Source of the DNA: Bdellovibrionales bacterium
GTDB lineage: Bacteria > Bdellovibrionota_C > UBA2361 > SZUA-149
Length of the DNA: 32,312 bases
Assembly: GCA_020434415.1 (NCBI GenBank)
Contig: JAGRAW010000009.1
Span: forward strand, 1 to 32,312
Direction: 5' to 3'
Shown here: positions 31,818-32,312 of the stretch, piece after piece
Layout of the letters: every line of letters begins with the position of its first letter
Numbering within the stretch: position 1 is the stretch's first letter
Position numbers and translations under genes: made by a program
Notes under the pieces: generated by a model
Told to the model about the DNA's origin: nothing
Seen by the model: only the letters and a program-made list of their open reading frames with translations
Databases searched by the model: none

Positions 31818-31849
31818 GCTGAGACGGTGTCCTAAGGTGCCTCTCGCAG

Positions 31850-32312
31850 TTAGAAGCACCTGGCCGCGGCAGTCACTCCCTTGAACCACTGACGACCACA
31901 GCACTCGGCCGCCTGACGCATCGCTTCAACCTTCCCCGCCACTCGGGGAAACATCCTCCGAAAGCGACCTGAGCTCTGTAGCCAGTTGTCCGGTTGAATC
32001 GATACTCGCTCGAGGATCGGACGAAGCTCTTTGGGAATAGCTCCCTTCTTACCTCGGGCGAGCTGCCTTCCCGTTCGGTCGAGCACGAGTAGATACTCGG
32101 AGAGGGTCAGAGTCGCTTTGCCATTGCGCTGAAAAATCTCCTCAATCGGAGGAAGCCATATGGACGGTCTTCCAGAAGCCTTTTGACGGGTAGTCACCTT
32201 CGCAGCTTTTATCCGCTGGTATGCGCCGGTGAATTCACTCTCTTCCGGCGTCCGGGCTTTGCCCGCACGTATCGGGTTAAGGTCGATATATGCCATACAG
32301 CTCAGTATTGCC
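31850..32312 (-). CDS. REP-associated tyrosine (Y1) transposase, 3' part
   Basis: Only the C-terminal portion is in the window. The frame is open through the right edge, so its first visible ATG (32296) is internal; the codons before it read AILSC. The segment AILSCMAYIDLNPIRAGKA, then TPEESEFTGAYQRI, is the signature end of the IS200-like Y1 transposase domain found in REP-associated transposases. About 100 further residues form a family-typical C-terminal extension (ERVSIQPDNWLQSSGRFRRM onward). The HUH and catalytic Tyr regions would lie partly outside. Such proteins act at REP-type hairpins, and small repeats lie just downstream. Whether the gene is complete cannot be judged here. Confidence 0.85.
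   Translation of the reverse strand, partial: AILSCMAYIDLNPIRAGKARTPEESEFTGAYQRIKAAKVTTRQKASGRPSIWLPPIEEIFQRNGKATLTLSEYLLVLDRTGRQLARGKKGAIPKELRPILERVSIQPDNWLQSSGRFRRMFPRVAGKVEAMRQAAECCGRQWFKGVTAAARCF

Larger units (their letters stand above)
31460..31849. other. Gene-free repeat-rich region beside a transposase fragment
   Basis: No protein gene is seen. The stretch has a purine-rich decamer array at 31547-31638, two copies of an 18-bp sequence (31602-31619 and 31651-31668), and a 20-bp direct repeat near 31777-31817. It lies downstream of the transposase gene on the minus strand. Confidence 0.6.

Noticed and set aside
1-32312. CRISPR arrays, rRNA genes, prophage or integron structures
   Set aside because: No regularly spaced direct repeats with unique spacers, no rRNA-like sequence, and no phage structural or integrase genes were seen.

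Overview
The window (32.3 kb, fairly GC-rich, almost fully coding) comes from a diderm, Gram-negative-type bacterium. The evidence is several Sec/lipoprotein signal peptides, an OmpA-like lipoprotein, M16 zinc peptidases, the MEP isoprenoid gene ispG and a GspE-like protein. Membrane-anchored Ser/Thr kinases and large secreted FG-GAP proteins suggest a complex free-living lineage such as the former Deltaproteobacteria or a planctomycete-like group. The IspG variant and the REP-type transposase fragment fit that loosely. I cannot name the phylum from sequence alone.

Layout. (1) 1-4006: riboflavin genes ribD, ribE, ribBA, then nusB. The usual ribH is absent between ribBA and nusB, where a 396-nt gap holds a promoter-like sequence. 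(2) 4189-8604: a GNAT acetyltransferase, an N-acyl-D-amino-acid deacylase, an ornithine-cyclodeaminase/mu-crystallin family enzyme, and a thrombospondin-type-3 lipoprotein with an 86-residue Ser/Thr/Gly linker. (3) 8605-9305: a long intergenic region with a 28-bp inverted repeat. (4) 9306-12328: an M16 peptidase pair, one catalytic and one not. (5) 12601-19133: a small membrane protein, an OmpA-like lipoprotein, a pseudo-receiver protein, a small acidic protein, thiE, an AsmA-like protein and a GspE-like protein fused to a receiver domain. (6) 19116-22269: a small lipoprotein, a small hypothetical, tandem repeats with a terminator, a divergent phosphoribosyltransferase and ispG. (7) 22459-31459: a same-strand signalling cluster made of a transmembrane pseudokinase with a helical-repeat C-terminus, a divergent HDOD-like protein, an intact Ser/Thr kinase with ankyrin repeats beyond its membrane helix, and a secreted metzincin with FG-GAP repeats. 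(8) 31460-32312: purine-rich repeats and the 3' part of a REP-associated (Y1) transposase that runs off the window.

The recurring theme is enzymes whose folds are kept but whose catalytic motifs are gone. These are the RibD reductase domain, the RibB half of RibBA (both catalytic histidines replaced), the second M16 subunit, a receiver without its phospho-acceptor Asp, a GspE ATPase without Walker A or B but with an intact receiver fused on, a kinase without HRD, and a PRTase with an altered PRPP loop. The two most notable are the hollowed-out riboflavin cluster and the pseudo-GspE-receiver fusion. All functional calls rest on reading motifs by eye, with no database search.
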